Source: Pseudobacter ginsenosidimutans (lineage in GTDB: Bacteria > Bacteroidota > Bacteroidia > Chitinophagales > Chitinophagaceae). From it: a DNA stretch of 64,000 nucleotides. Position 1 is the stretch's first letter; each line of letters begins with the position of its first letter. Made by a program: the position numbers and the translations under genes. Below, in pieces: positions 54,937 to 63,863 of the stretch. The notes below the pieces were generated by a model. That model saw only the letters and a program-made list of their open reading frames with translations, was not told the DNA's origin and made no database searches. The stretch is taken from the NCBI RefSeq assembly GCF_007970185.1, contig NZ_CP042431.1:744001-808000 (forward strand), in the 5' to 3' direction.

Positions 54937-55159
54937 TGCGGTACGAACAGAAATGATGTACACGAGTAGGCTGGCCGTTTTGGAGCTATATGTTGCGCGG
55001 GCCTTCGAAACGTAAGCGAAGAAGCCCAGCTCAGCACCACAGCTCAACCCAACCAACTCACAGCCCATCAAACAACAAAAAGCGCCGGTACGTTTCACAG
55101 CCCGCGCAACATATAGCCCCAAAACGGCCCCACAAAAAACATGATTTATTCGTACCGCA
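54937..55159. repeat. Fold-back (inverted-repeat) element, copy 2, inverted relative to copy 1
   Basis: An imperfect palindrome of about 223 bases. Left arm words: TGCGGTACGAA, GGCCGTTTTGG, GCTATATGTTGCGCGGGC, GAAACGTA. The right arm is their reverse complement and runs into the last codons of the ABC permease gene (TTCGTACCGCA at 55149-55159). The loop (about 55015-55087), read on the minus strand, begins CCGGCGC and ends GGGCTTCTTCGCT as in copy 1, with GGCTGTGGTGCTGAGC nearby (GAGCTGTGGTGCTGAGC here). The arms of the two copies share only the innermost TGTGAAACGTA and TTCGAAG words, so structure is kept while arm sequence differs. Confidence 0.85.
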
Positions 55160-56420
55160 AAGCCTCTATCGGATTCAGCCTCGAAGCTTTTTGCGCAGGA
55201 TACAACCCCGCCAGCAACCCGACAAGTGTGCAGATGATGATACCGGTGATGGTCCAGAACCAGGGGATCACGAAGCCGGTATTGAGGTACATGGAGAAGA
55301 GATTGCCTACCACCACGCCAAGGATGATACCGAAGAAGGCGCCGAATAAACTGATGATGGTGGATTCAAAAAGGAATTGCCATTTGATATTGGCCTGCTT
55401 GCCGCCGATGGCTTTTGCCAGTCCGATCTCTTTGGTGCGCTCGGTTACTGCAACGAGCATGATGTTGGTGAGACCAATAGCAGCTCCCAGCAATGTGATG
55501 AAACCGATGATGAGCGCTGCACCGGTGAGACTGCTGAGCAGTCCGATCAGCATTTCAGCGAAGCTGTCGCTTTTATCGATGGCGAAATTATCGTCTTCTG
55601 TTGTGGTGAGCTTACGGATGGGACGAAAAGTAGCGGTGGCCTGACCGGTAGCTGCATCCATCAGTTTGATGTCGGACACTTTTACCTGGATGTTGAAACT
55701 CGCATTGGGATTGGAGTTGAAGAAACGGCGGACATTGTTGTAAGAAGTGATAATGGCATTATCCCAGGTCATGCCAAGAGTACTGCCCTTGGGATTGAGC
55801 GTGCCTACCACACGGAATGGGATATTGTTCACTTTGATGATCTGGTCGATAGGACGCTCGAGATCATCGCCGAAGAATTTTTTGGCAACGTCGGTACCGA
55901 TCAGGCAGACATTGCGGGCGGTTTGGATATCGAGGGTATTGAGGTTGCGGCCATATGCGATGCTGAAACCATTTTGGTCCACCCAGTTCTCATCGCCGCC
56001 GTACACGCGGGTAGTAGGATTCGATTTCTTGCCGCCAACTGATACTACTGCATCGTTGGAGCCGAACATGGTCAGACTGACCTGTGCAGGGAAATTGAAA
56101 TTCGCTTTGAATGCTTCGGCCTGCTGACGGGTGATGGGCTTGCCGATATTCGATTTCTTTTCCTTCTTTTCGCCCTTCTTCTCTTTTTTCAACTCCTGTC
56201 CTCCAAAACGGAAACGGGGCTCTTTATAGCGTACCGTGAAGCCTGTGGCGCCCATGCTGGAGAAGCTCTCCACAAATTTCTGTTCCATGGCGGCAATGGC
56301 AGTTCTGATGCCTACCAGGGCCATGATGCCAAAAGCAATGATAGCCACGGTAAGACCTGTGCGCAATTTGTTGCCGCGAACCGTACGGTATGCCAGTGAA
56401 AAAGTATCCCGGAACTTCAT
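55146..56420 (-). CDS. ABC transporter permease (MacB/FtsX type)
   Basis: A 424-residue membrane permease with a MacB-like periplasmic core and FtsX domain. The first helix is TGLTVAIIAFGIMALVGI (about 23-40). A long periplasmic part includes a Lys/Glu-rich insert (ELKKEKKGEKKEKKSN) and FFGDDLERPIDQIIKVNNIP. Three C-terminal helices follow (ALIIGFITLLGAAIGLTNIM, IISLFGAFFGIILGVVVGN, TGIIICTLVGLLAGLYP), ending ASRLNPIEALRYE, the usual family end. Likely part of an efflux or lipoprotein-handling ABC system; no ATPase gene is adjacent on this side. Its last codons are part of the fold-back element arm at 55149-55159. Confidence 0.9.
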   Translation of the reverse strand: MKFRDTFSLAYRTVRGNKLRTGLTVAIIAFGIMALVGIRTAIAAMEQKFVESFSSMGATGFTVRYKEPRFRFGGQELKKEKKGEKKEKKSNIGKPITRQQAEAFKANFNFPAQVSLTMFGSNDAVVSVGGKKSNPTTRVYGGDENWVDQNGFSIAYGRNLNTLDIQTARNVCLIGTDVAKKFFGDDLERPIDQIIKVNNIPFRVVGTLNPKGSTLGMTWDNAIITSYNNVRRFFNSNPNASFNIQVKVSDIKLMDAATGQATATFRPIRKLTTTEDDNFAIDKSDSFAEMLIGLLSSLTGAALIIGFITLLGAAIGLTNIMLVAVTERTKEIGLAKAIGGKQANIKWQFLFESTIISLFGAFFGIILGVVVGNLFSMYLNTGFVIPWFWTITGIIICTLVGLLAGLYPAQKASRLNPIEALRYE

Positions 56421-56523
56421 ATGAGAATATGTCTTACTAATGTAAGAAATATTACGGGATCCCTGCAGAAACTACCGGAGATTGGTATCAGCGGTAAGCC
56501 GGCTACAGCAAAAGGCCCATGAA

Positions 56524-57906
56524 TTAGAAAATGAAATCATACAACATTTGGATCACCCATTGGGGGAAGATACCGATGAACACCACGAAAGCGGCCATCA
56601 GCACCAGCAATCCCTTGTGGAAACCGGAAGTCTCCAGTTCCCGGGGCTCTCCATCCTTGAAGTACATGGCCTGGATCACGCGGAAATAGTAGTACACGCT
56701 AATGGCAGCGCAAAGGATACCAACTATTACCAGCCACATAACATGACCATTCTGAATGGCTGCAGAAAGCATATAGAACTTACCCATGAAACCTGCAGTG
56801 GCGGGAATACCAGCCAGGGAGAGCAGGAAGATGGTTGTTACAGCGGCCAGTACCGGCTGGTGTTTGGCCAGTCCGTTGAAGCCTTCGAATGTGTAATCCT
56901 TCATGCGTACCAGGATGGCGAAGATGCCGATGGTAGGTACGCTGTATGCTAAAGTGTAGTAAAGCAATCCTTCTCTTCCGATGCCGTTCATGGCAACGAG
57001 TGCAAAGAGCATAAAGCCCGCCTGCGCGATACTGGAGTATGCCAGCATCCTTTTCACGCTCTGCTGGAATACAGCAGTAAGGTTACCGATGATGAGCGTG
57101 GCTGCAGTGATGATGGCAATCAGCGTTTGCCATTGAGGATGCATGGTTTCGAATGCACTTTCGAACAACCTGATGAAAGCGATGAACAGACCTGCTTTCA
57201 CGATAGTTGCCATGAAAGAAGTGAACACGGTAGGCGCTCCGTCGTACACGTCCGGCGTCCAGAAATGGAAGGGAGCAGCAGATACCTTGAATGCCATGGA
57301 GAACATCAGCAGCAGCAATCCCGCACCGATCATGGGTGTGAGTGCAGTGGTGCCCAGGGCGATCTGTTCGATATTGAAAGTTCCTTTTGCACCGTAGATG
57401 AGACAGATACCCATCAGCATGATACCGGTGGAGAAAGAACCCATGAGGAAATATTTCAAACTGGCTTCGTTACTCTTCAGGTTTCGTTTGTCCGTTCCTG
57501 TTAGAATGTACAGAGGAATGGAGATGATCTCGATACCGAGGAAGAGCAGCAGCAGTGAGCTGAAGCTGGAAGAGATGAAGATACCTGCGAGAACGAAGAA
57601 GATCAGTGCATAGTATTCGGCAACATGCAGTCCCACTTTTTCCATGTCGCGGCCATTGAGCAGGAAGTACACGGCTGTACATCCAATGGCAAAAGTGTTG
57701 AACAACAATCCGAAATTGTCGAAGGCCAGCATGCCGGTGGTATTCACATCAAACAGCCTGGTGCCGTAGAGCTCCAGCAGGTTCACAGCAAACAGCAACA
57801 AGATGCCGATTACAGACAAATTGCGGGCCGTTGCGTTGCTCTTGCTGAACGCACCACTAAACATCATTACCACTCCCCAGATAGCCGATATTACAATTGC
57901 ATTCAT
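56524..57906 (-). CDS. nuoN: NADH-quinone oxidoreductase subunit N
   Basis: A 460-residue polytopic membrane subunit of complex I, one of the antiporter-like proton channels. About 14 hydrophobic helices are visible, with the conserved core SMAFKVSAAPFHFWTPDVYD in the middle (Lys and Pro in the discontinuous helix) and KRMLAYSSIAQAGFML later. It ends FIGIFPQWVIQMLYDFIF. It is the last gene of the nuo operon, 21 bases after nuoM, and nothing else follows for 100 bases. Confidence 0.95.
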   Translation of the reverse strand: MNAIVISAIWGVVMMFSGAFSKSNATARNLSVIGILLLFAVNLLELYGTRLFDVNTTGMLAFDNFGLLFNTFAIGCTAVYFLLNGRDMEKVGLHVAEYYALIFFVLAGIFISSSFSSLLLLFLGIEIISIPLYILTGTDKRNLKSNEASLKYFLMGSFSTGIMLMGICLIYGAKGTFNIEQIALGTTALTPMIGAGLLLLMFSMAFKVSAAPFHFWTPDVYDGAPTVFTSFMATIVKAGLFIAFIRLFESAFETMHPQWQTLIAIITAATLIIGNLTAVFQQSVKRMLAYSSIAQAGFMLFALVAMNGIGREGLLYYTLAYSVPTIGIFAILVRMKDYTFEGFNGLAKHQPVLAAVTTIFLLSLAGIPATAGFMGKFYMLSAAIQNGHVMWLVIVGILCAAISVYYYFRVIQAMYFKDGEPRELETSGFHKGLLVLMAAFVVFIGIFPQWVIQMLYDFIF

Positions 57907-57927
57907 AACTAAAAACTATGCTTTCGC

Positions 57928-59397
57928 TTAAATTGGATGTTTAATTATCATTTTGGACATGATGGCATCAACAGTGCCCTGCGTCAGCTCCAGGAACGGT
58001 TTGGGATATACGCCAATTACCAGGATTGCAACTACCAGGATTCCCAGCACCAGTTTTTCGTTTGGACGGATATCCCTTGCATTGGCAGTAAGCTGATTGG
58101 TGTTGCCATAAAACACCCTTTGTATCATATTCAGTGTATACACAGCAGAAAGGATGATGCTCAACGCAGCAACCGCTGTGAATACCGGACCCATTTTGGA
58201 AACGGAAGATGTGAATACACCGGTGAACAACAGGAACTCACCGATGAACGCATTGGTCAGTGGCAGCGCCACATTGGCCAGTGCCACCACTACCAGCAGG
58301 ATCGCCAGTGCAGGCGCTTTCTGCGCCAGTCCACCCAACTCAGAGATCTTGCGTGTTTTGAACTGACGCTCGATCAGCTCCACTACAATCCATAATCCGA
58401 TCACGTTGATACCGTGATTGAACATCTGGATCATCACACCCTGCATTCCTTTTTCTGATGTAACGAAAATGGCCAGGCACATCAGTCCAACGTGTGCGAT
58501 GGATGAATAAGCGATCAATCGTTTCAGATCATCCTGTTGCATGGCGAGAATACTGGCGTAGATCATACCGATCACGCAGAGCAGTCCAACTGTATCACCC
58601 TGTTGCCAGGTAGCCATCGGCAGTACAGGAGCGAGCCAGCGGATCACACCGAGAAGGCCCATCTTCACCATCACACCACTCAGCACCATTGTTGTGGCAG
58701 TGGGTGATTGTTCGTAGGTATCGGGCTGCCAGGTATGGAGCGGGAAGATCGGCATCTTCACAGCAAATGCGATGAAGAAGAGCCAGAAGAGCCAGTCCTG
58801 TTCTTTGGGTGACAGGGCCGCTTTATAGAAATCTTCCAGTGCAAAGCTTTGTCCGGGCGTATGGAAGTATACATAGATAATTCCGATCAGCATGAACAGG
58901 GAGCCCACGAAAGTATAGATGAAGAACTTCATGGTTACCGCGATCCTTTTTTCGCCACCCCACTGTGAACAGAGGAAGTATGCAGGGATCAGCGCCAGTT
59001 CCCAGAAGAAGTAGAACAGTAATGCATCGTATGCGAGGAACACACCCATCAGACCGGCTTGAGACAGCAGCATGAGGGCATAGAAATTTTTCGCATTCTT
59101 ATAGGTAGCGTTCCAGGTAGCGCCAAAGATCATCGGGAAGGCCACTGCCGTAAGCAGGCAGAGGATCTGACCCATTCCATCGAGTGTTACTGCAAAGCTG
59201 CTACCGAGCATGGGCAGCCATTCCAGGTTGGCAGACAAAGCCGACTGATCTTTCACCACAGTGATCCCCAGTACGGAGATGACCAGGGTGATCAGTGAAG
59301 AGAACAGAGACCATGTCTTCGCTCCCTTTTCCTGTTTGATAAGAAAAGTAGCCAATCCACTCAGTAACGGAATTACGATCAGTAAAACAGGTATCAT
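57928..59397 (-). CDS. nuoM: NADH-quinone oxidoreductase subunit M
   Basis: A 489-residue antiporter-like subunit of complex I. Motifs include FYFFWELALIPAYFLCSQWG (essential Glu in helix 5), AFAVKMPIFPLHTWQPDTYE (the family's KxPxxPxHxWxPDxxxxxP pattern) and RLIAYSSIAHVGLMCLAIF. It pumps protons in the membrane arm. It begins 10 bases after the nuoL stop. Confidence 0.97.
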   Translation of the reverse strand: MIPVLLIVIPLLSGLATFLIKQEKGAKTWSLFSSLITLVISVLGITVVKDQSALSANLEWLPMLGSSFAVTLDGMGQILCLLTAVAFPMIFGATWNATYKNAKNFYALMLLSQAGLMGVFLAYDALLFYFFWELALIPAYFLCSQWGGEKRIAVTMKFFIYTFVGSLFMLIGIIYVYFHTPGQSFALEDFYKAALSPKEQDWLFWLFFIAFAVKMPIFPLHTWQPDTYEQSPTATTMVLSGVMVKMGLLGVIRWLAPVLPMATWQQGDTVGLLCVIGMIYASILAMQQDDLKRLIAYSSIAHVGLMCLAIFVTSEKGMQGVMIQMFNHGINVIGLWIVVELIERQFKTRKISELGGLAQKAPALAILLVVVALANVALPLTNAFIGEFLLFTGVFTSSVSKMGPVFTAVAALSIILSAVYTLNMIQRVFYGNTNQLTANARDIRPNEKLVLGILVVAILVIGVYPKPFLELTQGTVDAIMSKMIIKHPI

Positions 59398-59407
59398 TTA
59401 ATTACAA

Positions 59408-61342
59408 TTATTTCTTCAGGAAAAACTGGATCACAAAGAATACCAGTATGCTTAACACCATTAATAAAACGTAGCTGCCCACCTGTCCACTCTGCACCAG
59501 ACGCACCTGGCGGCTGAGGTATTGTACGGAACGACCTACTCCATTCACAATGGCATCGATCAATCCCTTCTCCACCCACTTGTTCATGAACTTGCCGAGC
59601 CAGTTGAGCGGACGAACGAATACACCATTGTACGCTTCGTCAACATACCATTTGTTGGCAAGCACCTGACCGAAACCGGTAGCTTCTTTCAAATCCGGTT
59701 TTCTGCTGAACCTGTAGATCGCATAGATGATCAACACTGCAGCCAGCAACACGGAAGCACCCATCAATATGTATTCAGTGCTATGATCCAGATGATGCGC
59801 ATGTGCATGTTTGGTGCTTTCGGCAAAAATGGGGCTGAGGAAATGCTCCAATGAATGAGCGTTCTCCATCAGTACTGCGGGGATGCCGATCCAACCGCCC
59901 ACGATGCTGAGGATGGCCAGTATGATCAGAGGCAGCGTCATGGACCAGGGGCTCTCATGCAGGTGATGCTTCTGGTCTTCCGTTCCGCGGAATGAACCGA
60001 GGAAGGTAGTGGCATACAAACGGAACATATAGAATGCCGTCATACCAGCACAGATGAACCCGAGTACCCAGTAAATTTTATTGGTAGCGAAAGCTGCTGC
60101 CAGGATCTCGTCTTTGGAGAAGAAGCCTGCAAAGGGAGGGATACCTGCGATAGCGATACAGCCTATCAGGAAAGTAAAATGTGTGATGGGTAATTTCTTT
60201 TTCAATCCACCCATAATACGGATGTCCTGCTCATGGTGCATGGCATGGATCACGGAGCCGGCGCCAAGGAACAACAACGCTTTGAAGAAAGCGTGTGTCA
60301 TTACGTGGAATACCGCGCCTGTATAAGCGCCAACGCCCAGGGCGAGGAACATATAACCCAGCTGGCTAACCGTAGAATAAGCCAGTACCTTTTTGATATC
60401 GTTTTGTTTGAGGGCGATAGAAGCAGCGAGTAAGGCCGTAGCCAGTCCGATCACCGCCACTACTGTTTGTGTTACAGGAGCGAGCGTGTACAGGATATTG
60501 CTGCGCGCGATCATGTAGATACCGGCAGTTACCATCGTTGCGGCGTGGATCAGTGCAGACACGGGTGTGGGACCAGCCATCGCATCGGGCAACCAGGTGT
60601 AGAGAGGGATCTGTGCACTCTTACCGGTAGCACCCAGGAAGAGCAGCAATGTAATACCTGTGATATCGAAATTGGTGATGGCGCCTTTCGCATACAGATC
60701 AGCGATAACATCCAGCACACCTTTATGATCAGTAGTAGTATAATTGATGGTGCCGAGTTTCAGGATCATCCACATGATGGCGAGCAGGAAACCGAAGTCA
60801 CCGATACGGTTCATGATAAAGGCTTTCTTTGCTGCATTGCCGTACTCGATATTCTTGAACCAGTAACCGATGAGAAGATAAGAGCAGAGGCCCACACCTT
60901 CCCAGCCGATGAACATGATCACATAGTTGGCGCCGAGGATCAGCAGCAGCATGGAGAACACGAAGAGATTGAGATATGCGAAGTAACGCGCATAGTGCTG
61001 TCCTTCCTCTTCATGCATGTAAGCCGTGGAATATAAATGGATGAGGAAGCCCACGCCGGTTACTACCAGGAGCCAGAGTGCAGAGAGCTGATCTGCCTGG
61101 AAAGCGAATGGGATGGAGAAATCCTTCACCCTGATAAAATCGAAGTAATGGATAACACCCGTATTACCGTTCTTCACATCTATGAAGATCAGGATGCTGA
61201 TCACAAAGGACGCCAGCACTGTACCACAGCCAACGAGGTTCACCAGTGATTTGGAAAGCTGCTTGCGGAATAGACCGTTGATCAGAAAACCGATCAGCGG
61301 AAGTACAGGCACCAACCAGACTAATTGTAAAATGTTCTTCAT
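59408..61342 (-). CDS. nuoL: NADH-quinone oxidoreductase subunit L
   Basis: A 644-residue subunit, the largest antiporter-like subunit of complex I with the long lateral helix at the C-terminus. Motifs: MFIGWEGVGLCSYLLIGYWF, ATGKSAQIPLYTWLPDAMAG, VSALIHAATMVTAGIYMI and KKVLAYSTVSQLGYMFLALG. The C-terminal helix ends SYVLLMVLSILVFFVIQFFL. Length and order are normal for Bacteroidota. It follows nuoK by 10 bases. Confidence 0.97.
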   Translation of the reverse strand: MKNILQLVWLVPVLPLIGFLINGLFRKQLSKSLVNLVGCGTVLASFVISILIFIDVKNGNTGVIHYFDFIRVKDFSIPFAFQADQLSALWLLVVTGVGFLIHLYSTAYMHEEEGQHYARYFAYLNLFVFSMLLLILGANYVIMFIGWEGVGLCSYLLIGYWFKNIEYGNAAKKAFIMNRIGDFGFLLAIMWMILKLGTINYTTTDHKGVLDVIADLYAKGAITNFDITGITLLLFLGATGKSAQIPLYTWLPDAMAGPTPVSALIHAATMVTAGIYMIARSNILYTLAPVTQTVVAVIGLATALLAASIALKQNDIKKVLAYSTVSQLGYMFLALGVGAYTGAVFHVMTHAFFKALLFLGAGSVIHAMHHEQDIRIMGGLKKKLPITHFTFLIGCIAIAGIPPFAGFFSKDEILAAAFATNKIYWVLGFICAGMTAFYMFRLYATTFLGSFRGTEDQKHHLHESPWSMTLPLIILAILSIVGGWIGIPAVLMENAHSLEHFLSPIFAESTKHAHAHHLDHSTEYILMGASVLLAAVLIIYAIYRFSRKPDLKEATGFGQVLANKWYVDEAYNGVFVRPLNWLGKFMNKWVEKGLIDAIVNGVGRSVQYLSRQVRLVQSGQVGSYVLLMVLSILVFFVIQFFLKK

Positions 61343-61352
61343 AAATCGGGCA

Positions 61353-61682
61353 TCAATGTTTCAACCTGTTCAAAAAATTAACATCAACTGAATGCACATT
61401 CCGGTACATCATCACAATGATCGCCAGGCCCACGCTCACTTCTGCAGCAGCTACTACCATGATGAAGAACACGAAGAGTTGTCCATCTATCCCTGCCATG
61501 GGATTGGCGGCTGCGCCTGCGAGGTGGTGCATTTTTGAGAATGCCACCAGCAAAAGGTTCACTGCGTTCAGCATCAGCTCAATGCACATAAAGATGATAA
61601 TGGCATTGCGGCGTGTAAGCACACCGGCAATACCGATGCAGAATAGCGCGAGTGACAATACGATGTAATATTCGATCTTCAT
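61353..61682 (-). CDS. nuoK: NADH-quinone oxidoreductase subunit K
   Basis: A 109-residue three-helix membrane subunit ([40 protein letters not shown] with conserved Glu; [19 protein letters not shown] with a second Glu). It forms part of the E-channel of complex I. It lies between nuoJ (19 bases) and nuoL (10 bases). Confidence 0.97.
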   Translation of the reverse strand: MKIEYYIVLSLALFCIGIAGVLTRRNAIIIFMCIELMLNAVNLLLVAFSKMHHLAGAAANPMAGIDGQLFVFFIMVVAAAEVSVGLAIIVMMYRNVHSVDVNFLNRLKH

Positions 61683-61701
61683 AACTCAATTTGAAAATTC
61701 A

Positions 61702-62205
61702 TTAGTCGCCCTTCTTTCCTATCACTACTGCACCAACCATTGCACTGAGGAAGAGTATGGAGCTGATCTCAAAAGGCACAACAAAATCTGTGAACAATGC
61801 TTTTCCGAGGTTTTCGATGAGGCCGATATTCCCTTCATTGATCTGTACCATCTCGCCTTTCACCTCTGCTGATTTCAGCGCTGCCACCATTACCAGTAAC
61901 AGGCATCCGCCGGAAACAACGCCGGCCAGTTTCAGCCATTTGTTCTTCTTGGGTTCCGATTCCGCATTCAGGTTCATCAACATGATCACAAAGAGGAAGA
62001 GCACCATGATGGCGCCTGCATACACGATCAGGTTAACGATACCGATGAACTGCGCATTCATCAGGATATAGTGCCCGGAAATAGCAAAGAATGTTGAGAT
62101 CAACCACAATACACTGTAAACAGGATTGCGACTGATAACCACCATAATTGCACTACCGAGTGCCAGTACACTGAGAAAATAAAATAAAAAAACTGTTACG
62201 CTCAT
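61702..62205 (-). CDS. nuoJ: NADH-quinone oxidoreductase subunit J
   Basis: A 167-residue membrane subunit with five helices, starting MSVTVFLFYFLSVLALGSAI and containing VNLIVYAGAIMVLFLFVIML, the conserved NuoJ core near the pi-bulge helix. It ends SILFLSAMVGAVVIGKKGD. It belongs to the proton-transfer region of complex I and is encoded between nuoI and nuoK. Confidence 0.96.
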   Translation of the reverse strand: MSVTVFLFYFLSVLALGSAIMVVISRNPVYSVLWLISTFFAISGHYILMNAQFIGIVNLIVYAGAIMVLFLFVIMLMNLNAESEPKKNKWLKLAGVVSGGCLLLVMVAALKSAEVKGEMVQINEGNIGLIENLGKALFTDFVVPFEISSILFLSAMVGAVVIGKKGD

Positions 62206-62221
62206 TGTAGTGTATGGTTAA

Positions 62222-62779
62222 TTAGTTCTCCTTTTCTTTTTGATTGGCACGGTTACCCAGCGCTTTCTTGTATTCCTCCGGTTTGGTAACGGGATCGGGT
62301 ATCAGCAGATCCGGTTTGCCATAGATCAGGCCCTTGCGCTGGTAATTGCTGGGAGCAAAGGTTTCGCTGAGATAGATGGCATCTTTCGGGCATGCTTCCT
62401 CGCAGAGGCCGCAGAAAATGCAACGCAGCATGTTGATCTCGTACTTGGCTGCGTATTTCTCTTCACGATACAGGTTCTCTTCACCTGGCAGGCGCTCGGC
62501 GGCTTCCATGGTGATGGCTTCTGCCGGGCAGGCAACAGCGCAGAGACCGCAGGCAGTGCAGCGTTCACGGCCTTCTTCATCGCGGTTCAATACATGCAGA
62601 CCACGAAACACCGGGCTGAACTCACGCTTCTGTTCAGGATAGCTGATGGTTGCTTTCTTCTTGAAGAAGTGCTTCAGCGTGATCATCATGCCCTTGAAGA
62701 TCTCCCATACGTAGATCCTTTCCAGAAAGGTCATGGGCCTTCTGTCCACCTGTTTCGCTCTGCTCGTTAATGATTGCAT
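62222..62779 (-). CDS. nuoI: NADH-quinone oxidoreductase subunit I (two 4Fe-4S ferredoxin domains)
   Basis: A 185-residue peripheral subunit carrying clusters N6a and N6b of complex I. The two 4Fe-4S motifs are CTACGLCAVACP (about 74-85) and CIFCGLCEEACP (about 120-131), each with all four cysteines. The N-terminus (MITLKHFFKKKATISYPEQK) is the amphipathic membrane-contact part. It lies 13 bases after nuoH and 16 before nuoJ. Confidence 0.97.
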   Translation of the reverse strand: MQSLTSRAKQVDRRPMTFLERIYVWEIFKGMMITLKHFFKKKATISYPEQKREFSPVFRGLHVLNRDEEGRERCTACGLCAVACPAEAITMEAAERLPGEENLYREEKYAAKYEINMLRCIFCGLCEEACPKDAIYLSETFAPSNYQRKGLIYGKPDLLIPDPVTKPEEYKKALGNRANQKEKEN

Positions 62780-62792
62780 ATAACTAATGTTA

Positions 62793-63854
62793 CTATTTTT
62801 TGAAATACAATACCACGGCGGCGGTAATGATCATGTTCGCAAGCGCCAAAGGTATCAATCTTTTCCAGCACAGGTGCATGAGCTGGTCATAACGGAACCT
62901 CGGGATGGTCCAGCGCACCCACATGAACAGGAAGATGAAGCCGGCTGTTTTCGCAAACAGGCACAATCCCTGTAGTAGTACGGTCCAGTTTTGCCCGATA
63001 CTCTCTGCAAGTTTTGCATCGCTCACAAACGGAATGTCATAACCACCGAAGAAGAGTGTGGCCATGATCACACTGCTGATGAACATATTGATGTATTCTG
63101 CAAAGAGATAGAATCCGAGTTTCATGGAAGAATACTCCTGATGGTAACCGAAGTTCAATTCATTCTCTGCTTCGGGAAGATCGAATGGTGTACGGTTACA
63201 TTCGGCAAATGCACAAACCAGGAAGATAAAGAATCCCAGCGGTTGCCAGAAGACGTTATATACACTGTCTATCTGCTGACCAACGATCGCACTCATTTTG
63301 AGAGAACCAGTTACCAACAGCAGTGCGATCAGGGAGAGCCCCATAGGCAGCTCATAGCTGATCACCTGTGATGCTCCGCGCAGGGCAGCGAGGAGAGAGA
63401 ATTTATTGTTGGATGCCCAACCTCCGATCATGATACCATACACGCCCATACTCACCACACCGAACACGTAGAGGATGCCGATATTGATATCTGTGATCTG
63501 AAGGGGAACAGCTCTTCCAAAGAAATCGAGGGTACCGCCCCAGGGGATCACTGCGGAGGTCATCATAGCAGTGAGCATGGCGAGACAGGGACCGAGAATG
63601 AAGAGCATCCTGTTGGAAGTATTGGGGATGATCTCTTCTTTCATGAACAGCTTCATACCATCAGCGAGAGGCTGGAACAGACCGAGTGGACCCGCTCTGT
63701 TAGGACCGATACGGTCCTGGATGAACGCCGCCACTTTACGTTCAGCCCATGTTTCGTACATGGCGATAACAAGTGATACGGATATAATGCCGATGATCAA
63801 CACCAACTTTTCAATGAGGAAAAACCAATCGAATGCTAACAATGTAATCTGCAT
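62793..63854 (-). CDS. nuoH: NADH-quinone oxidoreductase subunit H
   Basis: A 353-residue subunit forming the quinone chamber of complex I. I use the ATG at 63854 (MQITLLAFDWFFLIEKLVLI); the frame reaches a TTG at 63863. Conserved words: AERKVAAFIQDRIGPNRAGP, LADGMKLFMKEEIIP, RTPFDLPEAENELNFGYHQE and MWVRWTIPRFRYDQLMHLCW. About eight helices. It lies between nuoG (upstream) and nuoI. Confidence 0.97.
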   Translation of the reverse strand: MQITLLAFDWFFLIEKLVLIIGIISVSLVIAMYETWAERKVAAFIQDRIGPNRAGPLGLFQPLADGMKLFMKEEIIPNTSNRMLFILGPCLAMLTAMMTSAVIPWGGTLDFFGRAVPLQITDINIGILYVFGVVSMGVYGIMIGGWASNNKFSLLAALRGASQVISYELPMGLSLIALLLVTGSLKMSAIVGQQIDSVYNVFWQPLGFFIFLVCAFAECNRTPFDLPEAENELNFGYHQEYSSMKLGFYLFAEYINMFISSVIMATLFFGGYDIPFVSDAKLAESIGQNWTVLLQGLCLFAKTAGFIFLFMWVRWTIPRFRYDQLMHLCWKRLIPLALANMIITAAVVLYFKK

Positions 63855-63863
63855 TATATTCAA

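Noticed and set aside
54389-55349. Small frames in the convergent gap encoding RASSLTFRR- or FFAYVSK-like peptides
   Set aside because: They arise from the two fold-back elements; the same peptide on both strands comes from the inverted copies, not from a protein family.
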